Positions 32,483 to 43,450 of a stretch of 64,000 bases of DNA are shown here, one piece after another. The stretch comes from Serripes groenlandicus. Taxonomy: Eukaryota; Mollusca; Bivalvia; Cardiida; Cardiidae. Positions within the stretch are counted from its first letter, which is position 1. The number at the start of each line of letters is the position of its first letter. The stretch lies in assembly GCA_031761405.1 (NCBI GenBank), contig JASEVX010000035.1:806001-870000 (forward strand), written 5' to 3'. The translations under genes were made by a program, and so were the position numbers. The notes beneath the pieces were generated by a model, which worked only from the letters and a program-made list of their open reading frames with translations, was not told the DNA's origin and did not search any database.

Positions 32483-33140
32483 TTTGTTTTTCAGGTTTGT
32501 GGTTAGGAAATTATAGGGATACAATATTAAAGAACATATAATAGGTTCAAATGGTTTGATATTATAGGGACGTACTATAGTATTAGAGGTAATGGAGTTA
32601 TACAAGGGTTCATAATTATTAATGTCGTGTTTTTCAAAAAACAAACTATAAGACAAAACAACATGGGAGATTCGTTGCTCCTTGTTTGAGATGGATATAT
32701 AAATGTCTGTAGAGCTCTTTGTTAAAACATGTAGAATAATCGAATCAAAGAATATTGTTATTTATACAGTCCGACCTTTGCTAAAGACTGCTTTGAATAG
32801 CAATGCTCTGTCTATAGCGACCATAGTGGTTCTTTAGGGTCGTCTTTTTTTAGACTGTCTTATGAAACGTTTCATTTCTTGAAAACTGGAAGTACGATTT
32901 TTGATTTGTATTTCAGGTTTGTGGTTAGAAAATAAGAGGGACACAATATTAAATAACAGATAGTGAAGTTATCCAAAGGTTCATATTAAAGTCGTTTTCA
33001 AGACAAAAAACAAACTATTAGACAAGACAACATGGGAGACTAATTGTTTCTTGCTTCAGATCGACACAACACAGTCTGTAGAGCTTTTTGTTAAAACGTG
33101 AATAATTAGCTAATCAAAGAACGTTGTTTTTGTTATATAT
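32483..33140. repeat. Local direct duplication inside the palindrome arm
   Basis: 31845-31905 plus 32483-32790 aligns to 32832-33140 (gaaacgtttcatttcttgaa, ttcaggtttgtggttagaaa, caacatgggaga), so the Harbinger-like MITE entered only the first copy. Confidence 0.75.
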
Positions 33141-33194
33141 ACAGTAAAACCTGACTTGTAGCAATAAATATTGAAATTTTCTATAAATGAACGT

Positions 33195-33300
33195 ATAATG
33201 AAAGCTTTAAAAACATTGTGGCTTTCTTCTTTTGGCAACATGTTTTCAAAAGTCGTCTACTACAGTGGCACCGGAAAGAGTTTTCAATGCTTTTTCAAAA
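33195..33300. repeat. MITE-A core (left arm)
   Basis: tgaaagctttaaaaacattg, ggcaacatgttttcaaaagt and cgtctactacagtggcaccg. Termini lost. Confidence 0.65.
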
Positions 33301-33389
33301 GCAAATCTCCGTTCATTAGACACTATAACTGTAACGTTCAATACGAAAATACGCAACGTTCCAGCTAGACATAGTTCGTTTCATGAAAG

Positions 33390-33655
33390 AGAACCGCATC
33401 GGACGTTTAGTGATAGAGCGTCCGCCTCGAGGGCGGGAGGTCGATGGTTCGATACCCGGGCGGGTCATACCAAATATTTTTAAAATAGTATTAATGGCTG
33501 CCCACCTTGGCGCTGAGGGTATCGGGTTAGCATTACAGCTGAATGGCTGTTATTATAAATGGACCAGTAGTACTAGTAACTTATCAAGAAAACGCCGTGA
33601 TATAACTAAAACTGGTTGAAAGTTGCGTTTAACACCAAACAATCAATCAATCAAT
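33390..33655 (+). repeat. tRNA-headed SINE (left arm)
   Basis: gacgtttagtgatagagcgt, cctcgagggcgggaggtcga, tggttcgatacccgggcggg, the caaatatttttaaaatagta body, and tail gccgtgatataactaaaact and gcgtttaacaccaaacaatc. Confidence 0.85.
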
Positions 33656-33689
33656 TTTCACGAAAGATGACAATGACACTGAAAAATAC

Positions 33690-34085
33690 TGGGGGTTTGC
33701 TAATCTCATTATAATCGGACCAAAATACTTCGATGTTGGACCTTACTATACTGTATGAAGGGTCGTCTTGAATTGACCTAATACATTTATACACTCATGA
33801 GCGCGTACTCGGTTTTAATTTCTATGAAATCGCAGGATAAAACAAACGGCCGTGCTGAATACTCGGAGTATCCGACAATCACAGAACACCGCTTTTCTGT
33901 ATCGTTTATTATAATAGTTCATTTATTCATTATCTCTGGGTAAACAAACCAGTACTAGGCTAGGAAATGTGCCTTGCCAAAGATGTGAAAAGTCACTCCA
34001 CCGTGACCACAGTGCCGAAACTAAGGATGGAACCCGGGAGGCCTGGTTCAAAATCATCGACGCTTACCACTAGTCCTCGGCGGAT
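33690..34085. repeat. Repeat D followed by a minus-strand SINE (left arm)
   Basis: 33690-33900 is repeat D (taatctcattataatcggac ... accgcttttctgtatcg). 33905-34085 is a SINE on the minus strand (tctctgggtaaacaaaccag, gtcactccaccgtgaccaca, gaacccgggaggcctgg, cttaccactagtcctcggcg). Confidence 0.75.
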
Positions 34086-34089
34086 TCAT

Positions 34090-34910
34090 GTGTCTCCTCC
34101 CATGTTTGTGGCCTTGTAACAAAATAGTTAAAAGACAAAATAATTGTTATTATATCACAATACTGTTTCCGTTGTCTGTTTACAATTATTTTAACTACAC
34201 ACATTGTTATTATGTCTTTAAAACATAAACAGCAATAAATATTTAAAAGTATGTGGTTTGAGATAAGACATTCAATCTCAAGTATGTGATTGACCAATAG
34301 ACTTAGTGATAAATACTTGGTCTGAGACAATGTTCACACCTACAATTACGGGTGGTAGGATCCTTAGCCTTTTTGAAATTGTCTTTAAGTATTTGATCCT
34401 TTTACATTTGAAACTAATTTCAACAATTGAAGATATGAGGGGGAAATCAATAATTTGTCTCATTCCACATGTCCATTTCAGATTCTTTATGTATTAAAAT
34501 TCACCAAGGGGCTTGTGAATCGTTCCCAACTTCACATGTAATCACATGAGTGTGGAATTTTAATGGATTGATGTTAATACATTTCCAATAATGTAAGTTA
34601 TGATTCAAAATTGTATACTCACACAGAAAACTGGTTATACGTGTGCTAAAATGACAAACATTTGTTTCTAGCTTTTTGTTTTATTAATATTTCAGTTATA
34701 TTCAGTCAACTTTATTTGTTGTCGACCAAGCAAGGACAACCCAATTCCTGTCCCTAATATGTGTATACTGTACAGGAGACAACTACAGCAAGGTGATTTT
34801 GTATGACGGGTAATTGAACTCAATGTCACTGTAAAGGTCAATACAGAAAAAGATGAAGAGGCCTTATTTCCCCTCATGGAATGATATTCTAAAGCCAAAC
34901 CTGACTAACA
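34090..34910. other. Palindrome arm, unclassified part
   Basis: No coding exon, RNA or known repeat is visible. It is present, inverted, at 36500-37300. Confidence 0.5.
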
Positions 34911-34924
34911 GGCTACATTGAACC

Positions 34925-35395
34925 TCAATGAGCCTTGGTCACAACAACCCACGACGCATTTGTGTCACGACACGACAGAACATTTGGGCAAATCGTGAGT
35001 CATTGAGGTTCGTTGCAAGACAGTCCTACGAAATTGTGAGCATCGTGACATCGACTTGCCGTCGTGAGGCAAACTTGTACATGCACCTTTTTTGCTCGAC
35101 GATTTTTGTGTGGTATCTATGTCTTGTAGCTGTCGTGAGTCTGTCTTACGACAGTTTTGCGACTGTCGTGCGATACATATCTTGTCGTGGGTACCAGAAG
35201 AAGTTTTTTTCACAAACATTCTAACGAGTGTCGTACGACTGTCCTTCGATTGTCTCACGACTGTCGCAAGACAGTCGTGAGACAGTTGCAAGATTGTCTC
35301 ACGAATATTATATTTAGTAAGAGGCTCGCACAACATGGCAAGTATGTCGTGCGTTAGTCTTACGTTAGTCTAGCAACATATTTTCGTTTTATGAG
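34925..35395. repeat. cgac-rich foldback repeat (left arm)
   Basis: Dense short inverted motifs: tcgtgagacagttgcaagac, gtcgtacgactgtc, gactgtcgcaagacagtcgt, gtcttacgacagttttgcga. Starts near aacaacccacgacgcatttg and ends near gtgcgttagtcttacgttag. Likely a MITE whose interior grew from a cgacagt-type unit. Confidence 0.7.
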
Positions 35396-35478
35396 GGGAA
35401 TATAGCTCGGGCACTTTTATTATTAGAACCATTTAACATTATCATTATAATAAGACAAACAAGTGATAACAGGAAAAT

Positions 35479-35692
35479 CATACTTTATTAAAGTCATATT
35501 CACACATAAAAACAAATATAGTAAGACACTGAGAGTTCCGCGGAAGTAAAAAATACTGTCTTTATATGCACTGAGACACTGTCTACTACTCGTTCTTCCC
35601 TTCCTTATCCAGTGGGTTATCCGGTGAGTACGGGGAGGCGACCAATTGTGTTAAGTAGGGAGCTGTGTTGAGGAGTCTCCTGTGGCCGCGCT
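35479..35692. other. 214-bp segment present only in the left arm
   Basis: Runs from just after gataacaggaaaat to just before gccggggttggag. The right arm joins those two sequences directly. It is either a deletion in the right arm or an insertion in the left; no target duplication is evident. Confidence 0.85.
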
Positions 35693-35784
35693 GCCGGGGT
35701 TGGAGTGCTGAGCCGTTGCTGCTGTTGTGCTGTCTGGTCTCGCGGCGGCAGTTGCTCGAATACAATAGGCAAGTTCGGGTCTTG

Positions 35785-35822
35785 CTGCGTGGTGTATGTG
35801 ACGAGCGGGGCGCATAATTATA
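35785..35822. other. 38-bp spacer at the palindrome centre
   Basis: Non-symmetrical sequence between cttg (ending 35784) and caag (starting 35823), including tgtatgtgacgagcggggcg. Confidence 0.9.
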
Positions 35823-35999
35823 CAAGACCCGAACTTGCCTATTGTATTCGAGCAACTGCCGCCGCGAGACCAGACAGCACAACAGCAGCAACAGTTCAGC
35901 ACTCCAACCCCGGCATTTTCCTGTTATCACTTGTTTGTCTTATTATAATGATAATGTTAAATGGTTCTAATAATAAAATTGCCCGAGCTATATTCCCCT

Positions 36000-36525
36000 C
36001 ATAAAACGAAAATATGTTGCTAGACTAACGTAAGACTAACGCACGACAGACTTGCCATGTTGTGCGAGCCTCTTACTAAATATAATATTCGTGAGACAAT
36101 CTTGCAACTGTCTCACGACTGTCTTGCGACAGTCGTGAGACAATCGAAGGACAGTCGTACGACACTCGTTAGATTGTTTGTGAAAAAAACTTCTTCTGGT
36201 ACCCACGACAAGATAGGTATCGCACGACAGTCGCAAAACTGTCGTAAGACAGACTCACGACAGCTACAAGACATAGATACCACACAAAAATCGTCGAGCA
36301 AAAAAGGTGCATGTACAAGTTTGCCTCACGACGGCAAGTCGATGTCACGATGCTCACAATTTCGTAGGACTGTCTTGCAACGAACCTCGATGACTCACGA
36401 TTTGCCCAAATGTTCTGTCGTGTCGTGGCACAAATGCGTCGTGGGTTGTTGTGACCAAGGCTTAAATGAGGTTCAATGTAGCCTGTTAGTCAGGTTTGGC
36501 TTTAGAATATCATTCCATGAGGGGA
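36000..36525. repeat. cgac-rich foldback repeat (right arm)
   Basis: Inverted counterpart of 34925-35395. The open frame seen across it is a by-product of the repeat. Confidence 0.7.
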
Positions 36526-37299
36526 AATAAGGCCTCTTCATCTTTTTCTGTATTGACCTTTACAGTGACATTGAGTTCAATTACCCGTCATACAAAATCA
36601 CCTTGCTGTAGTTGTCTCCTGTACAGTATACACATATTAGGGACAGGAATTGGGTTGTCCTTGCTTGGTCGACAACAAATAAAGTTGACTGAAATATTAA
36701 TAAAACAAAAAGCTAGAAACAAATGTTTGTCATTTTAGCACACGTATAACCAGTTTTCTGTGTGAGTATACAATTTTGAATCATAACTTACATTATTGGA
36801 AAAGTATTAACATCAATCCATTAAAATACCACACTCATGTGATTACATGTGAAGTCGGGAACAATTCACAAGCCCCTTGGTGAATTTTGATACATAAAGA
36901 ATCTGAAATGGACATGTGGAATGAGACAAATTATTGATTTCCCCCTCATATCTTCAATTGTTGAAATTAGTTTCAAATGTAAATGGATCAAATACTTAAA
37001 GACAATTTCAAAAAGGCTAAGGATCCTACCACCCGTAATTGTAGGTGTGAACATTGTCTCAGACCAAGTATTTATCACTAAGTCTATTGGTCAATCACAT
37101 ACTTGAGATTGAATGTCTTATCTCAAACCACATACTTTTAAATATTTATTGCTGTTTATGTTTTAAAGGCATAATAACAATGTGTGTAGTTAAAATAATT
37201 GTAAACAGACAACGGAAACAGTATTGTGATATAATAACAATTATTTTGTCTTTTAACTATTTTGTTACAAGGCCACAAACATGGGAGGAGACACATGAA

Positions 37300-38200
37300 T
37301 CCGCCGAGGACTAGTGGTAAGCGTCGATGATTTTGAACCAGGCCTCCCGGGTTCCATCCTTAGTTTCGGCACTGTGGTCACGGTGGAGTGACCTTTCACA
37401 ACTTTGGCAAGGCACATTTCCTAGCCTAGTACTGGTTTGTTTACCCAGAGATAATGAATAAATGAACTATTATAATAAACGATACAGAAAAGCGGTGTTC
37501 TGTGAGTGTCGGATACTCCGAGTATTCAGCACGGCCGTTTGTTTTATCCTGCGATTTCATAGAAATTAAAACCGAGCACGCGCTCATGAGTGTATTAATG
37601 TATTAGGTCAATTCAAGACGACCCTTCATACAGTATAGTAAGGTCCAACATCGAAGTATTTTGGTCCGATTATAATGAGATTAGCAAACCCCCAGTATTT
37701 TTCAGTGTCGTTGTCATCTTTCGTGAAAATTGATTGATTGATTGTTTGGTGTTAAACGCAACTTTCAACCAGTTTTAGTTATATCACGGTGTTTTCTTGA
37801 TAAGTTACTAGTACTACTGGTCCATTTATAATAACAGCCATTCAGCTGTAATGCTAACCCGATACCCTCAGCGCCAAGGTGGGCAGCCATTAATACTATT
37901 TTAAAAATCTTTGGTATGACCCGCCCGGGTATCGAACCATCGACCTCCCGCCCTCGAGGCGGACGCTCTATCACTAAACGTCCGATGCGGTTCTCTTTCA
38001 TGAAACGAACTATGTCTAGCTGGAACGTTGCGTATTTTCGTATTGAACGTTACAGTTATAGTGTCTAATGAACGGAGATTTGCTTTTGAAAAGGCATTGA
38101 AAACTCTTTCCGGTGCCACTGTAGTAGACGACTTTTGAAAACATGTTGCCAAAAGAAGAAAGCCACAATGTTTTTAAAGCTTTCGAATAATCATACGTTC
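37300..38200. repeat. Right-arm SINE, repeat D, SINE and MITE-A block
   Basis: Mirror of 33195-34085: SINE on + at 37300-37480, repeat D at 37500-37690, SINE on - at 37735-38002, MITE-A core at 38090-38195. Confidence 0.8.
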
Positions 38201-38911
38201 ATTTATAGAAAATTTCAATATTTATTGCTACAAGTCAGGTTTTACTGTATATATAACAAAAACAACGTTCTTTGATTAGCTAATTATTCATGTTTTAACA
38301 AAAAGCTCTACAGACTGTGTTGTGTCGATCTCAAGCAAGAAACAATTAGTCTCCCATGTTGTCTTGTCTAATAGTTTGTTTTTTGTCTTGAACACGACGT
38401 TAATATGAACCTTTGGATAACTTCACTATCTGTTATTTAATATTGTGTCCCTCTTATTTTCTAACCACAAACCTGAAATACAAATCAAAAATCGTACTTC
38501 CAGTTTTCAAGAAATGAAACGTTTCATAAGACAGTCTAAAAAAAGACGACCCTAAAGAACCACTATGGTCGCTATAGACAGAGCATTGCTATTCAAAGCA
38601 GTCTTTAGCAAAGGTCGGACTGTATAAATAACAACATTCTTTGATTCGATTATTCTACATGTTTTAACAAAGAGCTCTACAGACATTTATATATCCATTT
38701 CAAACAAGGAGCAACGAATCTCCCATGTTGTTTTGTCTTATAGTTTGTTTTTTGAAAAACACGACTTTAATAATTATGAACCCTTGTATAACTCCATTAC
38801 CTCTAATACTATAGTACGTCCCTATAATATCAAATCATTTGAACCTATTATATGTTCTTCAATATTGTATCCCTATAATTTCCTAACCACAAACCTGAAA
38901 AACAAATCTTA

Positions 38912-39485
38912 AGGCTCTGTCACACACTAACGATGTACCTCGCCGGGACTAAACCGGAGCACAAAATTAACAACGGCCAGAAAATCGGCGGAGCTCCATC
39001 GAGAAAGTACTTGAACAATCACAATTGGCTGTAGCAATACCGATGTAGTGCTGTATCACATCGCTAAGAACGGTAGTACATCGTTAGTACATCGGCAGGA
39101 CTACATTATCACATCTGTATAATTACAGTACACATCGATGTCACCAGAGAGCCGCCGATTTATTACTTGGCACTACCGGTGCTCTATCGATATTAACGAA
39201 GCCATACCGGAGTACTGCCGTTGTACTTCTGTTGCTCGCTCTGACAGCGCAACGGCAGAAATTGTTCAGCATGTTCAAAAATCTATACCGTCGACTGCAG
39301 TTGCTAATTTTCTCGACGATGTTCTGAAAATGTCCTGACGATATACTACCGTTTTGAGCGATGAGATACCGTTGCGCTGCCGAACTAGTACCGAACTAGT
39401 ACCGATCCCCGAAAAGCGCTGAATTTGTGCTCCGTTATAGCTCAGGCGAGCCAAATCGGCTAGGTGTGACAGGCCCTTTAAACGC
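38912..39485. repeat. Harbinger-like MITE (right arm)
   Basis: Inverted counterpart of 31905-32482: taaggctctgtcacacacta at one end and gtgtgacaggccctttaa at the other. Confidence 0.8.
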
Positions 39486-39601
39486 ACTTCCAGTGTTCAA
39501 GAAATGAAACGTTTCTCAAGACAGTTTCAAAGGAGAAGACCCTTAAATATCACATCAGGTAAACGTTTACAGCCTTTCCAGTATTCTGATCATATATTTT
39601 T

Positions 39602-40397
39602 AGCTCAAGGTGAGTTTTTGAGATTGCCTTTTGTCCGTCGTTCGTCGTTCGCCGTCAACGTTTGTTTGTTAACCATCTAGAGGCAATATTTTGCATCCAA
39701 TCTTCATGAATGTTTATCAGATCATATATCTTCATCAAATCTAGACCAAGTTCGAAACCCGGGTCATGTCCGGTCAAAAACTAGGTCATTAGGCTAAATC
39801 GAAGGAAAATATTGTTAACACTCTGGAAGCAGCAATTTAAACTTGAGCATGTTGAAACTTTGTCAGAAAGTTTGTCTTGATGATATCTAGGCCAAGTTAG
39901 AATATTGGTTATGTCCGATTACCAAAAACTAGGTCACTAGGCCAAATTTAAGGAGCATTTTGTTAACACTCTGGAAGCCACATTTTGAGCATGTTGAAAC
40001 CTTGTCAGAATGTTTGAATTAGTGACATATATGCCAAGTTCGAATATAGGTCATGTCATGTCAAAAACAAGGTCACTATGCTATATTTAAGGAAAATCTG
40101 GTTAACACTTTGGAAGCCACATTTTTGGTTGAGCATGTTGAAACTTTGTCAGAATATTTGTCTTGAAGATATCTAGGCTAACTTCGAATATGGGTTTGGT
40201 CAGATCCAAAACTAGGTCACCAGGGCCATATTATAGAAATATCTTGTTAACACTATAGAGATCATTTTTTTTTACTTGAGCAGCTTGAAACTTTGTCAGA
40301 AAGTTTGTCTTGATGATATTGCCATTGGCGCTGAAAGAGTTAAGTATTAAATAGTCCATTCTCAGATGAGTGATTCCGGGGACTCATGGCCCTTTTG
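39602..40397 (+). mobile_element. Helentron-like element next to the gene A start
   Basis: Starts tagctcaaggtgagtttttg; tandem core units; the 3' part has gcgctgaaagagttaagtat and ends gactcatggccctttt. Only about 25 bases separate its end from the ATG of gene A, so sequence just upstream of the coding start derives from, or abuts, this element. Confidence 0.75.
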
Positions 40398-40410
40398 TTT
40401 TCATTTTCAG
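40398..40410 (+). promoter_or_regulatory. Putative splice acceptor before gene A coding exon
   Basis: gttttcattttcag ends at 40410 and is followed by 12 bases of leader and the ATG. Gene B has the same layout (ttgtttcttttcag before its exon 1), so both genes probably have non-coding upstream exons. For gene A that exon would lie inside or beyond the palindrome. Confidence 0.5.
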
Positions 40411-40422
40411 ATAACATAGATC

Positions 40423-40834
40423 ATGCTGTTGACCATACCATTCATCATCCTAGTCACATTTAGTTTAGCTTCGTCACGCGTGATAGATCGCTGTTCACAA
40501 TGGTACATTAGTAGTGAAGGAAACAACTGCACGTACTGTCCTCCAGGGACGTACAAATACCTGGACTGTGGTAACAATGGCGAGAGTGCCATCTGTAAAG
40601 GCTGTGGACACGACCATTATCAGACCTACTGTAATCAGGCCTTGTCCTGTGAACCGTGCCGCAAGACCTGTCCATGGAGATTTTCTGTACCTGTCCATGG
40701 CGAGGTGTGTACGATGTACACTGACATGAAATGTATTTGTGAAAAGGGGAAATATTTGTTCAAGGAGACGTCTGAAGATGGCGTATGTTTAAACCATTCT
40801 CAATGTGACAAGGGATTTGTTCTTGTGGAGCCAG
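40423..40834 (+). CDS. TNFR-like gene A, exon 1 (signal peptide and cysteine-rich domains)
   Basis: 412 nt, 137 codons plus one base, from ATG to donor cca g|gtatgt. Signal peptide residues about 1-18 (MLLTIPFIILVTFSLASS). Then cysteine-rich repeats: CSQWY, CTYCPPGTYKYLDC, CKGCGHDHYQTYC, CEPCRKTCPW, CTMYTDMKCICEKGKYLF, CLNHSQC. CPPGT and the cysteine spacing identify a TNFR-superfamily ectodomain that probably binds a TNF-like ligand at the cell surface. Sequons NCT and NHS suggest N-glycosylation. It covers what gene B splits into exons 1 and 2 (109 + 300 nt), so one phase-1 intron is missing here or was gained in gene B. The first four codons lie in the giant palindrome. Confidence 0.9.
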
Positions 40835-40954
40835 GTATGTTTGTTGTCATGTTCTTTAACCCTTTTTGTAAATCAAGGAAAGAGGATAAAGCTTAACCCT
40901 CCCACCCATGTTTTGGCTGATAGCTTGCTGAAAGTATTCATTTATTGAAATCAA

Positions 40955-41178
40955 AAGTATATGAGCCGTTCCATGATTAAACCAACACTGCGTAAAGTAT
41001 CGACCCGGATCAGCCTAAGCATGTCAAGCAGGCTAACCCGGCCAACTAATTTTCGCCTCCTGTGGATTTTCTGTTTCGGGAATCATTACTCTATACTCTA
41101 TTGCGCAGGCTGATGTGGGTCGATACATTTTGCAGAGCCCATAATGTTGGTTTTCTCGTGGAACGGCTCATATACATT
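40955..41178. repeat. MITE-C, full-length copy
   Basis: Inverted ends atgagccgttccatgattaa and ctcgtggaacggctcatata; interior ctgcgtaaagtatcgacccg mirrored by gggtcgatacattttgcag. About 220 bp, inside intron 1 of gene A. The outer at/ta hints at a TA target (inference). Confidence 0.75.
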
Positions 41179-41544
41179 TACAAAAGCTATATTACAAATG
41201 AGCACAAGTACAGATTTTTGTAAAGTGTTAGTTTGCCTTGTTTCATATATAATTTATTCTGTTCGAATGTTTATGTTTACATATAGCTATACTTAGATCA
41301 GCCAATACTTTGTTTCCGGATAATAAAAGAATGTACACACATTTGTTTATGCAACCTTAAACATGAAATCGGTATAACAATCGGCATTATCAATTTTGCA
41401 ATTTTAAAAAATGGTTTGACAGCATATTATTTAGGTAAAACAGCTAAATTCAATAAACGAAAATATCTATATATCATGTGCCTTTTTTTGTTCATATATA
41501 GCACACAGGATTTTTTTTTCAATAAACTAAGAAACTTTCTGAAA

Positions 41545-41820
41545 TGGTCCAAACTGGCTTATGTGTGACGGGGATAGCATTACGACTGATAGGCTGGTGT
41601 CGGGATAAATGGACCAGTAGTACTGGTAACTTACCCAGGAAACGCCGTGTAATAAGTGAAAACATGTTGAAAGGGGCATAAAACACCAATCCATCAATCA
41701 ACCAATCAATGTTGGTTCATAGATAACACATTGGACACATGAAACGCCGTGATATAAGTGAAACACAATGTTGAAAGCGGCATAAAACACCAATCAATCA
41801 ATCAATAAATCAATGTTGTT
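41545..41820 (+). repeat. SINE 3' half with a duplicated tail
   Basis: agtagtactggtaacttacc, aacgccgtgtaataagtgaa, aaaacaccaatccatcaatc; then the tail again (aacgccgtgatataagtgaa, gttgaaagcggcataaaaca, caatcaatcaatcaataaat). The tRNA-like head is missing. Confidence 0.75.
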
Positions 41821-41829
41821 TGATAGATA

Positions 41830-42620
41830 CTCGCCATTTGGGATATGTATTACCTAACAGTCATGCAAAGAACACGGATTTAAATTATCCTCGTGTAGCC
41901 TTTTTTTTAAAATCGATATTTATGGATATTATTTCCGATCACTTATATCTCACCATATGTTCCAAAATAAAAGACATTGAAGGTGCTGAACTCTAGAAAA
42001 AAGTTACTTTTTCGATTTCAAATATTTTACGTTTTTCTTTTTGTAATTAGTTAGATATATTTATTTAATGTGATCTGAATAGTGGATTTGTTAATAATTT
42101 GACAATATTCGTGTATGTGAGACATGATTCTTAAAATCTTTCAAAAGCAAGTGATTTATTGGAGTTAAACGCCGTTTTCAATAGTATTTCAGTTATTACA
42201 TGGCAGTGAATTTAGCCAGTATTCATCTTACTGGTTTACTCGTACCAGTACTATATGCGAATTGCTACCCGCCAATATCCATTCTACACCAGCAAAAATT
42301 CAAATTATAAAAACTTGTACTGATTGCAAAATGTACAATGTAACCCGGGGGCGGAAGAAGATGGTTTACTGATTACGAATGGTTACGTTTTTTTGCAATT
42401 TTGTCGCGGTTCCTTGCGGGTGTTGATCAAAAACCGGTTCGGAAACCAAACTTTTTATAGCAGAATTTCGCCTTCGTGGCTTAGTTAGTTTCGAAAAAGA
42501 TAAACATGTATACCTAATTTTGAGCTATGGTAACAACGATCAACATTTTACATATAAAACTATCAAAAACAACAAAAAATGCCCACCACAAAATGAGGGT
42601 TTTCTGTTTTATCGTTTAAG
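41830..42620. other. Intron 1 of gene A
   Basis: AT-rich. 42150-42260 is a minus-strand SINE tail (gagttaaacgccgttttcaa, tattacatggcagtga). Otherwise nothing recognised before the acceptor gttttatcgtttaag. Confidence 0.5.
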
Positions 42621-42782
42621 GAACGCCATGGAGTGATACAGTTTGTGAAAGTTGTCTTGAGGGCAAAACTTTTTCAGATAGTGCTTTACTACAACACTGT
42701 AGACCGTGTAAGCTCTGTGCCGCGTTTAGAAGGAATTGTTCAACGACACGGGACTCAGAGTGTAAAGACAAGCCGACCCCAG
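42621..42782 (+). CDS. TNFR-like gene A, exon 2 (cysteine-rich domain)
   Basis: 162 nt, residues 138-191, phase 1 in and out; acceptor tttatcgtttaag, donor cca g|gtaaac. It encodes GTPWSDTVCESCLEGKTFSD, CRPCKLC and CSTTRDSEC, a canonical TNFR cysteine-rich domain homologous to gene B exon 3. It joins exon 1 in frame (PG-TPWSD). An NCS sequon is present. The final 48 nt of this exon recur as the end of exon 3. Confidence 0.9.
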
Positions 42783-43450
42783 GTAAACATAACTTCAGTA
42801 AATATCCTGCTAAAATGATTGTGTACACTGTGCACAAAGATCAGCATGTATTTAATGTTATCTCGATCTTCATTGTGTTTTTTGTTTTTTTACATTGAAG
42901 AATCTGTCAATATTGTTATCAAAACATGACGTAGTATGTAGTCGACGGGTGTTTAACCGGTCAGTACTTAAATCCCAAAACGTTACACAGACTTGTTCGC
43001 ATACCCGTCGCCTACCTATTCCGTTACAAAGCACGAACGTTTGTAACGGCCATGTTGGTTTGATTGCTTTGTATTGGGTTTTACGTCGCTTTCAACAGCT
43101 AAGGTCATATCGCGTCGAACTGTCAAGGTGATATTGGTCCTACACCTTATATTTACATCGAGATAAAATATATGCGGTATGAAACCAATACCACAACCAC
43201 ACTTGCTGGAACTCAGGAGTTGCATTGACTCCAGTCGCTCTGACCCATTTAGCCGACTAATGTCATGTTGGATATTCCCAAACATCCGTCTCACGTTTTA
43301 GATTGAAACAGTGAAAAGAAAGCTGATACAAATTGTGAACATTTATCGTAATTCACCCGTTTGTCAATATTTAGCGGGTCATTTATTATAGTGTGTTATA
43401 TTTCAGATAACCCGGACAATAAACTGAACAAGACAGCAAACAATAATGAT
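42735..43450. repeat. Tandem duplication of about 715 bp, copy 1
   Basis: From the end of exon 2 (attgttcaacgacacgggac) through the intron to the start of a transmembrane-exon-like sequence (gtgttatatttcagataacc, aaactgaacaagacagcaaa). It contains a minus-strand SINE tail at 43060-43140. Confidence 0.9.

Larger units (their letters stand above)
30957..35784. repeat. Giant palindrome, left arm (4,828 bp)
   Basis: The whole stretch recurs in reverse complement as 35823-40436. The outer edge is ggtcaacagcatgatctatg; the inner edge is caagttcgggtcttg at 35784. The only large difference noticed is a 214-bp piece (35479-35692) present only here; otherwise scattered substitutions. It carries a reversed Helentron-like element, a Harbinger-like MITE, MITE-A, SINEs, repeat D and a foldback repeat, and at its outer edge an inverted copy of the gene A start codon region. 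Confidence 0.95.
35823..40436. repeat. Giant palindrome, right arm (4,614 bp)
   Basis: Inverted copy of the left arm. It ends at gaccatac inside the first coding exon of gene A: bases to 40436 (ATG CTG TTG ACC) are mirrored at 30957-30971, and beyond them the two sides are unrelated. Confidence 0.95.

Noticed and set aside
34925..36530. Many overlapping open frames around the palindrome centre (up to 157 codons)
   Set aside because: They are produced by the low-stop cgac-rich foldback repeat and its inverted copy, and read similarly on both strands.
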